Shown here one piece after another: positions 26,903 to 35,477 of a stretch of DNA of 64,000 nucleotides. The stretch spans positions 124,001 to 188,000 of the forward strand of contig NZ_LFLU01000007.1 in NCBI RefSeq assembly GCF_001189965.1, in the 5' to 3' direction. Both the position numbers and the translations under genes were made by a program. Source of the DNA: Herbaspirillum rhizosphaerae. GTDB lineage: Bacteria; Pseudomonadota; Gammaproteobacteria; Burkholderiales; Burkholderiaceae_D. The first letter of the stretch is position 1, and every line of letters begins with the position of its first letter. The notes under the pieces were generated by a model. The model was not told where the DNA came from, ran no database searches, and worked only from the letters and a program-made list of their open reading frames with translations.

Positions 26903-27826
26903 ATGGACCGTCTTGCCAGCATGGATGTTTTCGTCAAAGCCGTCGATCTCGGCTCGTTTGCGGCCGCCGCGGATGCGCTCAGCCTGTCGGCGCCGATGGT
27001 CGGCAAGCACATTCGTTTTCTGGAAGAACGCCTGGGCGTGCGGCTGCTTAATCGCACCACGCGGCGCCAGAGCCTGACGGATTTCGGGCGGGCTTATTAC
27101 GAACGCTGCAAACTGATCCTTGCGGAATCGGACGCCGCCGATAATCTCGCCGCCGATCATCTTGCGGAGCCGCGCGGCAAGTTGCGCGTCACGCTGCCGG
27201 TGCATTTCGGACGCCATTGCGCCATGCCGGTCCTGCTGGCATTTGCCCGGCGCTATCCGGCATTGGAACTGGATTTGTCGTTGAGCGACCGCTTTGCCGA
27301 TCTGGCGGAAGACGGTTATGACCTGGCCATCCGCACCGGGCCGCTGGCCGACAACGCCGGCATGGTCGCGCGCCGCGTTGCCCGCCAACGCATGATCGTC
27401 TGTGCTGCACCGGCTTACCTCGATACCTACGGCAAACCGGCCACCATCGACGATCTGGCGCATCACCATGCAGTCGCTTATCGCCGCTCCGGCCCGGTGC
27501 CGCCGTGGCAGTTTCCTCATGCGGACGGATCGTCCATCGACATCGCGCCGCCGGCGCGGTTTCGCTTCGACGATCTGGCGGCGATTGCCGATGCGGTCAG
27601 TACCGGTGCTGGCCTGGGATGGCTGCCCTCATGGCTGGTGCGCGAGCGTCTTGAAGCGGGGATACTGGTGGAAGTCTTGCCGGAGCAATCCGGCTATCCC
27701 TACGATGTCTTTGCGCTCTGGCTGCAAACCCCGCATCTGCCGCTGAAGGTCAGGCTGGCGGTCGATGCATTGGTGCAAGAGCTGCCGCAGATCATGTCGG
27801 GCAAGCAAAGCGGCGACGCGTCGTGA
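26903..27826 (+). CDS. LysR-family transcriptional regulator
   Basis: A 307-residue LysR regulator. The N-terminal winged helix-turn-helix starts MDRLASMDVFVKAVDLGSFA and continues AAADALSLSAPMVGKHIRFLE. The periplasmic-binding-protein-like effector domain follows (about 90-300). It belongs to the CrgA/DsdC-like branch that usually controls a divergent oxidoreductase, here the quinone-oxidoreductase gene. The start at 26903 has no clear Shine-Dalgarno. The inducer is unknown. Confidence 0.92.
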   Translation: MDRLASMDVFVKAVDLGSFAAAADALSLSAPMVGKHIRFLEERLGVRLLNRTTRRQSLTDFGRAYYERCKLILAESDAADNLAADHLAEPRGKLRVTLPVHFGRHCAMPVLLAFARRYPALELDLSLSDRFADLAEDGYDLAIRTGPLADNAGMVARRVARQRMIVCAAPAYLDTYGKPATIDDLAHHHAVAYRRSGPVPPWQFPHADGSSIDIAPPARFRFDDLAAIADAVSTGAGLGWLPSWLVRERLEAGILVEVLPEQSGYPYDVFALWLQTPHLPLKVRLAVDALVQELPQIMSGKQSGDAS

Positions 27827-27863
27827 TGACGCGCGCCGCTTGTTTCTGGAACGGAATCAGAAT

Positions 27864-29168
27864 TCAGGATTTGGGTTGCGAAGGCTGCGTCCACATCTTG
27901 TCCAGGCCGTTGTATTTCAGCCATTCTTCGCCGCCGCGCTGGCGGATGCGATCGGTCGCATCGGGGTCCGACAGATCGATCACTTCGGAGTCGATGATTT
28001 CGCCCTCGCTGTTGTAGCGGAACGCCTTCACCACCGGCTTGGTCAGCACCACCGAACTCTGGCGGATCACCAGGCCCAGACGGCCGGATTCCATCTTCAG
28101 CAAGGAGCCGATCGGATAAATGCCCAGCGTCTTGACGAACGCCGACATGATGGTCTTGTCGAAATGGCCGGTCCAGGTCGCCATGTTGGTGAGCGTTTCG
28201 GCGGGATCCCAGCCCTTTTTGTAAGGCCGTTCCGACGTCACCGCGTCGTAGACGTCGCAGACGGCGGTCATGCGCGCCAGCAGCGAAATCCCGGCGCCGC
28301 TCAAGCCGTGCGGATAACCGGTGCCGTCGACCTTTTCGTGATGGTGCATGCAGACGTCGGTCGCATAATCCGGGATATTGGAATTCTTGACCAGATGGTC
28401 GTGGCCCAGCACCGTATGACGCTTGACGACTTCGAACTCCGCCGGCGTCAGGCTGCTCGGCTTGTGCAAAATGTCCACCGGGATGAAGGCCTTGCCGACG
28501 TCATGCAGCAAACCCGCCAGCCCCGCCTCTTTACAGGCGGCTTCGTCCATTCCCAGGGTGCGGCCGAGCGCCACCATGAGGGTGCACACGGCGACCGAAT
28601 GCATATAAGTGTAATCGTCGGCGATCTTCAGGCGCACGATGCTGGTCAGTGCGCTGCTGTCGCGCAAGATCGATGCCGTGACCTGATCGACCAGATGCTG
28701 GCAGCGATCCATGTCGATGACGCGGCCCAGACGCACGTCGGCGAACATGGCCTTGGCGGTGTCCTTGGCGCTTTCGCACAACAGGCGCGCCTGTTCGACT
28801 TCCGCAAAGAAAGGATCGGCGGCGGTGGCAATCGTCACCGTGACCGTAGGCTGGTCTTTCCTGTCTTCGGCGATCGACAGCACAGGCAGCGCCGGCGCCT
28901 GGTCGGCGGGGCTTGCTTCGGTCTCTTCTGCGAGCGCTTCGACCTCTTCCAGCTCGTCTTCCGCAGTCTCTTCAGGGACGTCCTTGCCCTGGTCGATATC
29001 GATCCAGCAATCCGCAATGCCGCTCGCCCGCGCCTGCTGCAGATGCGCCACGTCTTTCAGGAGGAAACGATTTCTCCAAAAAGGATGGTCGATCCAGGAC
29101 GCTTCGAAGCCACAGAAGTACATTCCCAATTCGAGTTGTTCGACTTTTATTTTTTTCAGGCGGCTCAT
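27864..29168 (-). CDS. HD-GYP cyclic di-GMP phosphodiesterase with DUF3391 N-terminus
   Basis: A 434-residue cytoplasmic protein that probably degrades cyclic di-GMP to GMP. The N-terminal DUF3391-like region (about 1-140) has the usual opening KIKVEQLELGMYF. The HD-GYP domain follows with the catalytic H222-D223 in LLHDVGKAF and HHEKVDGTGYPHGLSG (HHE at 276-278), so the metal site looks intact. An acidic linker separates the domains (about 63-85). It is transcribed alone or after the GGDEF/EAL gene 177 bases upstream. It converges on the LysR gene with only 37 bases between and no visible terminator. Confidence 0.93.
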   Translation of the reverse strand: MSRLKKIKVEQLELGMYFCGFEASWIDHPFWRNRFLLKDVAHLQQARASGIADCWIDIDQGKDVPEETAEDELEEVEALAEETEASPADQAPALPVLSIAEDRKDQPTVTVTIATAADPFFAEVEQARLLCESAKDTAKAMFADVRLGRVIDMDRCQHLVDQVTASILRDSSALTSIVRLKIADDYTYMHSVAVCTLMVALGRTLGMDEAACKEAGLAGLLHDVGKAFIPVDILHKPSSLTPAEFEVVKRHTVLGHDHLVKNSNIPDYATDVCMHHHEKVDGTGYPHGLSGAGISLLARMTAVCDVYDAVTSERPYKKGWDPAETLTNMATWTGHFDKTIMSAFVKTLGIYPIGSLLKMESGRLGLVIRQSSVVLTKPVVKAFRYNSEGEIIDSEVIDLSDPDATDRIRQRGGEEWLKYNGLDKMWTQPSQPKS

Positions 29169-29345
29169 GTTTCTGCAATTAGTCAGGCTATCAGCCGAAT
29201 TATCGCGTTATTTTCGGCTCACACCAAAATATTATTGCAAATATGAAAGCCGCTGCCTGATCTTTATTGCCGCACTTGCAACTTCCCGACGATAACGCGC
29301 CTGCTTATCGGGGCCGGTGCCCCGCAAGCCTGACCAGTCGCTGAC

Positions 29346-31124
29346 TCAGGCGGTCCGATACTGGTAAGGATATTGGCTCTGCACGAACGGCAGCACCTGC
29401 TCGCCTGCCAGCGGGCGGCTGTAGTAGTAGCCCTGGATTTCATCGCAGGACAGCCGTTTGAGCCATTCGCGCTGGTCGATGGTTTCCACGCCTTCGGCGA
29501 TGACGTTGATGCCCAGGGTGTGACCAAGGCCGATCACCGCTTCAACGATGGCGGAGTCTTGCGAATGCGGTTTCAGCTGGCGCACGAAAGACTGGTCGAT
29601 CTTGAGTTTGTCGATGGGGAAACGCTTCAGGTACGACAGGCTGGAGTAACCGGTGCCGAAATCGTCGATCGACAGCTTCAAGCCCAACGCACGCAGCCGA
29701 TGCAGCAGCGCGATGGCATGTTCGGTTTGCTCCATCACGGCGCCTTCGGTGATTTCCAGTTCCAGCGTGGCGGGATCGATCTGCGTCTGCTGCAACAGCC
29801 GTTCGATCTTGCGCAGGAAATCGGGATGCAAAAACTGGCGCGGCGAGATGTTCACTGCGATGACGAAGTCCTTGCCGGTCTGCGCGCGCAACGCCAATAT
29901 CTTTGCGCAGGCGCGCTCCAGCACCCAGTCGCCGATGGCGATCACCAGGCCGGACTCTTCTGCAATCGGAATGAATTCTGCGGGCGGCACCAGCTTGTCG
30001 CCGCGGCGCCAGCGCACCAGCGCTTCGAAACCGATCAGCTCGGCATCGCGCAGGCGCTGCTGCGGCTGGAAGTGCAGTTCAAGTTCATCGCGTTGCAACG
30101 CGTGAATCAGTTGCGCTTCCAGATCCACCCGGCGTTCGGTTTCGGTATTGAGTTCTTCTGAATAAGCGACCAGCAGGTTGCCGCCGGCGGCGCGCGCCGA
30201 TTGCAGCGCGGCGTCGGCGTTGCGCAGCAAGACCGCCGGTTCGGTGCCATGCCGCGGATATTCGACAGCGCCCAGGCTCAGGCTGGAAAACACTTCATGC
30301 GCACGACAGACGAACGGCGAGTTCATGTCCGCCTGCAAGGCCTTCAGCGCCGCGCCGAATGCCGGCGAATGCGCCGCATGGCGATACAGGATCACGAAAT
30401 TGGCGCCGTCGAGGCGGAACACTTCGCCCTCATGCGCTGCGGCGACGGCGGTGAGGCGATTGGCGATGTCCATGGTCATCTGATCGGCAAACTCATGGCC
30501 GTAGGCGCCGATGACGCGCTCAAAGCGGTCGATACTGCCCAGCACCACCGCATGCGTGCGGCCGCGCAGACGGCGCAGGCGACGCTCCAGCGCGCGGCGA
30601 TGGCCGAGCCCTGTCAGCGGATCGTGGGCCGCCTGATGCGCCAGGGCGTCTTCGGAGCGAAAGCGCGCCCAGATGTGATACATCATGAACAGCGCCGTCA
30701 GCAGCGCCAGCATGTTGAACCAGTGCACCAGATGGGCGATGCGATTGATGTTGCCGTCGACCAGGCCGCCTTCGCGCAGCAACTCATTGACGTCGTGCAT
30801 GTTCTGCGAGGAAAGCTCCCACTGCACCAGCGGCGCTGCTGCGCTGCGGATGTTTTCTACCGTGCTTTGCATCACCAGCGACAGGCCTATCCCCGAACCG
30901 ATCACCAGCAACAGCAAGGCATAGATGGGCCAGCGCGCATGCTTGCCGATGCGCTGTCTAACGTCGTCCATGAATCCGGGCGCAAAGCGCGACGCCAGCG
31001 TGGGCGGCATCAAGTTGACAATGCGAGCAACGAAGGAATCCGGCTTGGGACGAACAACTGCCGATGTCGCCCGAGATGCGCTCTTCGCAGCCGGCTTGAA
31101 GGATTGCAGTAAAAGGTTTTCCAT
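29346..31124 (-). CDS. Membrane GGDEF-EAL protein with a degenerate GGDEF site
   Basis: A 592-residue protein. Transmembrane segments at about 66-86 and 137-155 enclose a short periplasmic part. The GGDEF domain has lost its signature: the site reads LDGANF at about 238-243 and no RxxD I-site is seen, so it is probably not a cyclase. The EAL domain is intact in its main signatures (FEALVRW at 366-372, EITEG, DDFGTGYSSLSYL, AEGVET). It is likely a phosphodiesterase whose degenerate GGDEF acts as a GTP-sensing or dimerising module. It follows a single-domain receiver gene by 30 bases, probably in one operon. Confidence 0.92.
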   Translation of the reverse strand: MENLLLQSFKPAAKSASRATSAVVRPKPDSFVARIVNLMPPTLASRFAPGFMDDVRQRIGKHARWPIYALLLLVIGSGIGLSLVMQSTVENIRSAAAPLVQWELSSQNMHDVNELLREGGLVDGNINRIAHLVHWFNMLALLTALFMMYHIWARFRSEDALAHQAAHDPLTGLGHRRALERRLRRLRGRTHAVVLGSIDRFERVIGAYGHEFADQMTMDIANRLTAVAAAHEGEVFRLDGANFVILYRHAAHSPAFGAALKALQADMNSPFVCRAHEVFSSLSLGAVEYPRHGTEPAVLLRNADAALQSARAAGGNLLVAYSEELNTETERRVDLEAQLIHALQRDELELHFQPQQRLRDAELIGFEALVRWRRGDKLVPPAEFIPIAEESGLVIAIGDWVLERACAKILALRAQTGKDFVIAVNISPRQFLHPDFLRKIERLLQQTQIDPATLELEITEGAVMEQTEHAIALLHRLRALGLKLSIDDFGTGYSSLSYLKRFPIDKLKIDQSFVRQLKPHSQDSAIVEAVIGLGHTLGINVIAEGVETIDQREWLKRLSCDEIQGYYYSRPLAGEQVLPFVQSQYPYQYRTA

Positions 31125-31154
31125 ATTTCCCCCGTTGTGATTCGTCGTATCGGT

Positions 31155-31526
31155 TTATGGCGCCGCCAGCGCCTGCTCGATGCACCGTACCATTTCATTG
31201 CCGTTGAACGGCTTGCTCATAAAATGTATGGCGCCGGCAGCCAGCGCACGTTCACGGGCGGCGGGCGACGGATAGGCGGTCACGACAATGACCGGAATCG
31301 CGCGCTGCTCTTTCCTGAGAAATTCCAGCAATTCGACGCCGCTCATGCCCGGCATCTGCACATCGGTGACAATGCAATCCACTTGTTCGTAACCGGCCCT
31401 GGCGACAAAATCGTCTGCAGATAAAAAGCCGATCGCTTCCATGCCGAGAGAGCGCACCAGGCCCGTCAATGCGTCCCGCACCGATCCGTCATCGTCCACT
31501 ACTGCAATCCTGCTGATTTTTGTCAC
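31155..31526 (-). CDS. Single-domain response regulator (CheY/FixJ-receiver-like)
   Basis: A receiver of about 123 residues with no output domain. It has acidic residues in AVVDDDGSVRD, the phospho-acceptor Asp in CIVTDVQMPGMSG and the conserved Lys in FMSKPF. I chose a GTG start at 31526 because a non-GTG extension looks random. It lies 30 bases upstream of the GGDEF/EAL gene, so phosphorylation may control that protein. Its own promoter contains one of three ATAC-N4-GTAT dyads. The partner kinase could be the adjacent FixL-like kinase. Confidence 0.88.
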   Translation of the reverse strand: MTKISRIAVVDDDGSVRDALTGLVRSLGMEAIGFLSADDFVARAGYEQVDCIVTDVQMPGMSGVELLEFLRKEQRAIPVIVVTAYPSPAARERALAAGAIHFMSKPFNGNEMVRCIEQALAAP

Positions 31527-31634
31527 TGTGCGTCCTTGTTGCGTCTTTGCCGACCTGGCCGCCTGCAACAACAGCGCAGGCAGTGTTTATCAATCCATGG
31601 ATGCAGAGTAACAAACATGAGGCCGCGAAATAAC

Positions 31635-31648
31635 CATACGATGGTATG
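31635..31648. promoter_or_regulatory. ATAC-N4-GTAT dyad upstream of the receiver gene
   Basis: CATAC-GATG-GTATG lies about 110 bases upstream of the receiver start. The same 5-4-5 geometry recurs upstream of two other signalling transcription units in this window. It resembles LuxR-type response regulator boxes such as the TodT/StyR ATAAAC-N4-GTTTAT type. Confidence 0.55.
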
Positions 31649-31678
31649 AGTGGACGGCAGGGGCAACCGGGACCGGAA

Positions 31679-31705
31679 GAAAGAGACGGCCCGCAAAAGC
31701 AGGCC
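31679..31705 (-). terminator. Weak terminator candidate after the FixJ-like regulator gene
   Basis: CGGCC-N10-GGCCG with a short T-rich stretch on the minus strand lies 87 bases beyond the regulator stop. The stem is only 5 bases, so confidence is low. Confidence 0.35.
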
Positions 31706-31791
31706 GAAAAAGGAAAAAAAGAATTGTGAAAATCAGGAAGACACGGCCGCCAAGCCGGACATTTGCACCGCCGTGCGCCTCCGTGCAACCG

Positions 31792-32430
31792 TCAGGACGA
31801 CGGCGGCTCCAGCGCCTGCACCATCCGTACCAGATCGGCAAAGGACTTGGCCTGCATTTTCTTCATGGCGTTGCCGCGATGGATCTTGACCGTGATCTCG
31901 CTGGTGCCGAGCTGGCCGGCGATCTGCTTGTTGAGCAAGCCGCTGGCCGCCAGCTTCATGACTTCCGATTCGCGCGGCGTCAGGCTGGCGTAGCGCGCCG
32001 CCAGTCCTGAACTGGCCTGGCGCGACTCGCGCGATTTGCGATCCTTGTCCAGCGCCACGCCGACGGCGTCCAGCAAGTCTTGCTCGCGAAACGGCTTGGT
32101 GAGGAAATCGATCGCCCCCGCCTTCATCGCCCGCACGCTCATCGGAATGTCGCCGTGCCCGGTCATGAGGATGACCGGCATGGTGCTGCCGGACTTGAGC
32201 AGCTCCGCCTGAAAATCCAGCCCGCTGATGCCTTGCAGGCGTACATCCAGCAACAGGCAACTGGGCGCATCGAGCGCCGCCCGCTGCAGAAAGGCCGCTG
32301 CCGAGGCATAGGCCTGCACCTGCATGCCCACCGAGCGCAGTAAACTGCCCAAGGCGCCGCGCAGGGCTTCGTCGTCGTCGACGATATAGATCATCGGCGC
32401 CGGTTGCTTGCTTGCGATCGGATCAGCCAT
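31792..32430 (-). CDS. FixJ-family LuxR-type response regulator
   Basis: A 212-residue response regulator. The receiver (from PMIYIVDDDEALR) has the phospho-acceptor Asp in LLLDVRLQGISGLDF and Lys in FLTKPF. A LuxR-type helix-turn-helix follows (LTPRESEVMKLAASGLLNKQ, then IAGQLGTSEITVKIHRGN). The ATG at 32430 overlaps the stop region of the upstream sensor kinase by 8 bases, so translation is coupled. Together they form a FixL/FixJ-like pair. It is the best candidate for binding the ATAC-N4-GTAT dyads, but that is not shown. Confidence 0.93.
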   Translation of the reverse strand: MADPIASKQPAPMIYIVDDDEALRGALGSLLRSVGMQVQAYASAAAFLQRAALDAPSCLLLDVRLQGISGLDFQAELLKSGSTMPVILMTGHGDIPMSVRAMKAGAIDFLTKPFREQDLLDAVGVALDKDRKSRESRQASSGLAARYASLTPRESEVMKLAASGLLNKQIAGQLGTSEITVKIHRGNAMKKMQAKSFADLVRMVQALEPPSS

Positions 32431-33514
32431 GGATGACGCCCTCGGCGATGACCGGCAAATGGAAAGAAATCGCCGCGCCGCGCAGCGCGTTGTTTTGCGC
32501 CTGGATACGTCCGCCATGCGCTTCGATGATGGAGCGGCAAATCGGCAAGCCCATCCCCATGCCATCCTTTTTGGTGGTAAAGAACGCCTCGAACAAGCGG
32601 CCGATATGCGCAACGGGGAAACCCGGGCCGGTGTCGGACACCGTCAGCGCCACGCACTCCCCCTCTTCCGTCCGGCACAACGATGAGGTCACGCTCAGCG
32701 AGCGATCTTTGCTGTGCGCTTCGGTCATGGCCTGGATGCCGTTCATCAGCAAATTGATCACCACCTGCTGCAATTGCACGCGGTCGGCACGCACCGGCGG
32801 CAAATCGTCTTGCAGCTCAAGGCTCAGCTGAACGCCCGTACGCGCCAGCTCGCGCTGCACCAGATCGCAGCTCTCACGCGCCACTTCGCTGAGATTCAGG
32901 GCAACATAAGACGGTTCTGCCTTGCGCGCCATGGCGCGGATGCGGCGAATGATTTCACTGGCGCGGTGCGCATCGCGCAGCATGCCGTCGACCGCCATGC
33001 GCGCTTCCTCCAGATCCGGTTGCGGACGATTGAGCCAGCGCAAGCAGGCTTCGCCGTGCGTGGCGATCGCCGCCAGCGGCTGATTCACCTCGTGCGCGAT
33101 GGAGGCGGCCAGCTCGCCCAGCGTGGTCACGCGGCTGGTATGCGCCAGCTGCGTCTGCGCCTGATGCAGGGCTTCTTCGCGCTGGATCAGGGCATTCGCC
33201 GCGGCCTGTCCCTTGAGCGCCAGGAAAGCGGTAATGGCGATGGCGGCCAGGCTCACCAGACAGCGCGCCAGTGCGGCGTCGTAGATGGCCAGGCCGTGCG
33301 AGGTCGCGTAAGCGACCACGGTCAGCACGATGCACAAGGACGTCATCGCCACCACGCCGCGGCGCGGCCATGCGGCGACCGACAGCAGCACCACCACCAC
33401 GTACAACACGGCGATGGCGATATCCAGCGGCGTCAACGCATCGATTGCAAATATCGTCACGGTCAGAATGCCGGCGGTAATCGGCAGCAACGGTGATCGA
33501 GCGGAAATGAACAT
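32423..33514 (-). CDS. FixL/TodS-like membrane sensor histidine kinase
   Basis: A 363-residue kinase. The first 110 residues are hydrophobic, with about four or five transmembrane segments and no large periplasmic domain. The HisKA domain contains the phosphorylated His in ASIAHEVNQPLAAI, and the ATPase domain has NLLMNGIQAM (N box), SDTGPGF and KKDGMGMGLPICRSI. Its sequence around the His resembles the C-terminal half of the hybrid kinase at 52.8 kb, so the two are of one subfamily. It overlaps its cognate FixJ-like regulator. The signal may be a membrane-associated compound. Confidence 0.93.
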   Translation of the reverse strand: MFISARSPLLPITAGILTVTIFAIDALTPLDIAIAVLYVVVVLLSVAAWPRRGVVAMTSLCIVLTVVAYATSHGLAIYDAALARCLVSLAAIAITAFLALKGQAAANALIQREEALHQAQTQLAHTSRVTTLGELAASIAHEVNQPLAAIATHGEACLRWLNRPQPDLEEARMAVDGMLRDAHRASEIIRRIRAMARKAEPSYVALNLSEVARESCDLVQRELARTGVQLSLELQDDLPPVRADRVQLQQVVINLLMNGIQAMTEAHSKDRSLSVTSSLCRTEEGECVALTVSDTGPGFPVAHIGRLFEAFFTTKKDGMGMGLPICRSIIEAHGGRIQAQNNALRGAAISFHLPVIAEGVIHG

Positions 33515-33878
33515 GCCAGCCCCTGTTATTGATGTTCTGTTTGTTGTTTTCAGATCTGCTTCTGCGTGCGAGTATAAGCGCGGATGAATTGTAAGAGAAT
33601 GCGTATTACACTAAAGTATAAGTAGACGGCGCCGGGCGGCGCACGCCTGCCACGGGGGAAGCGAACGGCGTCGGCATACCGCGTCTCGCAACATCGTCTG
33701 GGGAAACCGGCCGGGTCTGCGCCGGCTTTCCCCTCCCCCGCTTCGAGCAAAGCGGCGCATCGCGCCGGCATCATTTCTTCGCAGAAATTACCGTTCATAC
33801 CCACGTATGATTGGCGAAACACAGTCGGCGGCATAGCATAAAAAACAGCTGGTGCACCTGCGCCGGAGGGAGAACACG
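33515..33878. other. Divergent intergenic region with one dyad
   Basis: About 364 bases between the FixL-like kinase and the MocR gene. It holds both promoters and the ATAC-N4-GTAT dyad listed separately. No gene is seen. Confidence 0.5.
33795..33810. promoter_or_regulatory. ATAC-N4-GTAT dyad upstream of the MocR gene
   Basis: TCATAC-CCAC-GTATGA has 6-base arms and lies about 70 bases before the MocR ATG. It has the same geometry as the dyads at 31635 and 41927. Confidence 0.55.
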
Positions 33879-35477
33879 ATGACGCTCTACGAAACACTTG
33901 CCGACACCATCAGTCAGCAAATCGAACAAGGCCTCATGCGCGAAGGCGAGAAAATTCCGTCCGTCCGGCGCACCAGCCAGTTGCACCAGCTCAGCATTTC
34001 CACCGTCATCCGCGCCTTCCTGTTGCTGGAGAGCCGCGGCATCATCGAGAGCCGTCCGCAATCGGGCTACTTCGTCCGCCAGCGCAGCAAGGAAGTTCCT
34101 CCGCGCCAGGATGGCGATAGGCAGGACGCGTCGCCATTGAACGTCAGCGGCGAACCGCCGGTCACCGCCGCCATGCCGCCCTACGCGCTGGCCCTGTCCA
34201 ACCTGCGCTCGATCAACTGCAAGAACTCCCTGCCGCTGGGTTCCCCCTACCCCGATCCGTCCTTGTTTCCCTGGGCCAGGATCAGCCAGCTGGCGCGCGG
34301 CCTGTATCGCCGCCGCGAGCGCCAGGAACTCATGGGCGCATTGCCGCCCGGCAACCAGGAACTGATCCGCCAGATCGCGCGTCGCCATCTGGAAACCGGC
34401 CTGGCGATCAGCGCGTCGGAAATCATCATCACCGAAGGCGCCACCGAAGCCATCAATCTCTGCCTGCAAGCCATCGCCAAACCAGGCGACGCCATCGCGG
34501 TGGAATCGCCCACCTATTACGCCGTGCTGCACGCCATCGAACGCAGAGGGATGCTGGCGGTGCCGATTGCGACCGACCCGGAAGCCGGCATCGACGTCAA
34601 TGCGCTGGAAAGCGCCATCACCGCCTCGACCGAGCGCCGCATCGTGGGCTGCATCGTGATGCCCAACTTTCAGAATCCGCTCGGCTTCAACATGCCGGAA
34701 CGGCGTAAAAAAGCATTGGTCGAGATGATGACGCGGCATGGATTGCCGATCATTGAAAACGACGTCTACGGCGAACTGCATTTCGGCGAGCAGCGGCCCA
34801 AGTCGCTCAAAGCCTTCGACACGCAGGGACTGGTGTTGTACTGCGGCTCGTTCTCGAAAAGCCTGACCGCCGAATACCGTATCGGCTGGGCGCTGACCGG
34901 ACGCTACCGTCAGGAAATCGAGCATCTGAAGTTCCTCAATACCGTGACCACGCCGTCCCTGCCGCAAATCGCCATCGCCGAATACCTGAAAAACGAGGGC
35001 TACGATTTTCATCTGCGCCGCCTGCGCAAGACCTATGCGCAGCAAGTCCGCATCATGACTGCGGCGGTAAAGCGCTTCTTCCCTGCAGGCACGACCACCT
35101 CCCGGCCCGCCGGCGGCTATCTGCTGTGGATCGTGCTGCCGGCCCATGTCAATGCATTGGAACTGTATTCGCTCGCACAGGCGCGCGACATCAGCATCGC
35201 TCCCGGCCCGATGTTTTCTCTCGACGGCGGCTTCACCAACTGCCTGCGCCTGAACTACAGCTTCACCTGGGACCAGGCCATGGAAACGGCGGTGCGCACG
35301 CTCGGCGAGATTGCGAAAGAACTGAGCGAAAAAGAGCCGGTCATCGAATCGGCCGAAGCACATCGGGCCCGCTTCATCGAGGCGAAAAAAGCCGCAGACG
35401 CCGCCACTCGCAATGCCACGCTGCCGGCTCCTCACGTTCAGCCGCCTCAGGCGATCGGACTCACCAAGGCCAGCTGA
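33879..35477 (+). CDS. MocR-type GntR regulator fused to an aminotransferase fold
   Basis: A 532-residue regulator of the MocR/PdxR type. An N-terminal GntR winged helix (TLYETLADTISQQIEQGLMR, then EGEKIPSVRRTSQLHQLSIST) is followed by a fold-type I aminotransferase-like domain (about 110-480) that binds PLP through the Lys in CGSFSKSLTAEYRIGW. It has a C-terminal Ala/Pro-rich tail that is long for the family. ATG 33879 has a strong CGGAGGGAG. The final 31 bases overlap the convergent GGDEF/EAL gene. The target is unknown; no PLP-synthesis gene is adjacent. Confidence 0.9.
   Translation: MTLYETLADTISQQIEQGLMREGEKIPSVRRTSQLHQLSISTVIRAFLLLESRGIIESRPQSGYFVRQRSKEVPPRQDGDRQDASPLNVSGEPPVTAAMPPYALALSNLRSINCKNSLPLGSPYPDPSLFPWARISQLARGLYRRRERQELMGALPPGNQELIRQIARRHLETGLAISASEIIITEGATEAINLCLQAIAKPGDAIAVESPTYYAVLHAIERRGMLAVPIATDPEAGIDVNALESAITASTERRIVGCIVMPNFQNPLGFNMPERRKKALVEMMTRHGLPIIENDVYGELHFGEQRPKSLKAFDTQGLVLYCGSFSKSLTAEYRIGWALTGRYRQEIEHLKFLNTVTTPSLPQIAIAEYLKNEGYDFHLRRLRKTYAQQVRIMTAAVKRFFPAGTTTSRPAGGYLLWIVLPAHVNALELYSLAQARDISIAPGPMFSLDGGFTNCLRLNYSFTWDQAMETAVRTLGEIAKELSEKEPVIESAEAHRARFIEAKKAADAATRNATLPAPHVQPPQAIGLTKAS

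Noticed and set aside
29309-29324. CGGGGC-CGGT-GCCCCG hairpin between the HD-GYP and GGDEF-EAL genes
   Set aside because: Perfect stem but no T run on either strand, so it is not called a terminator.
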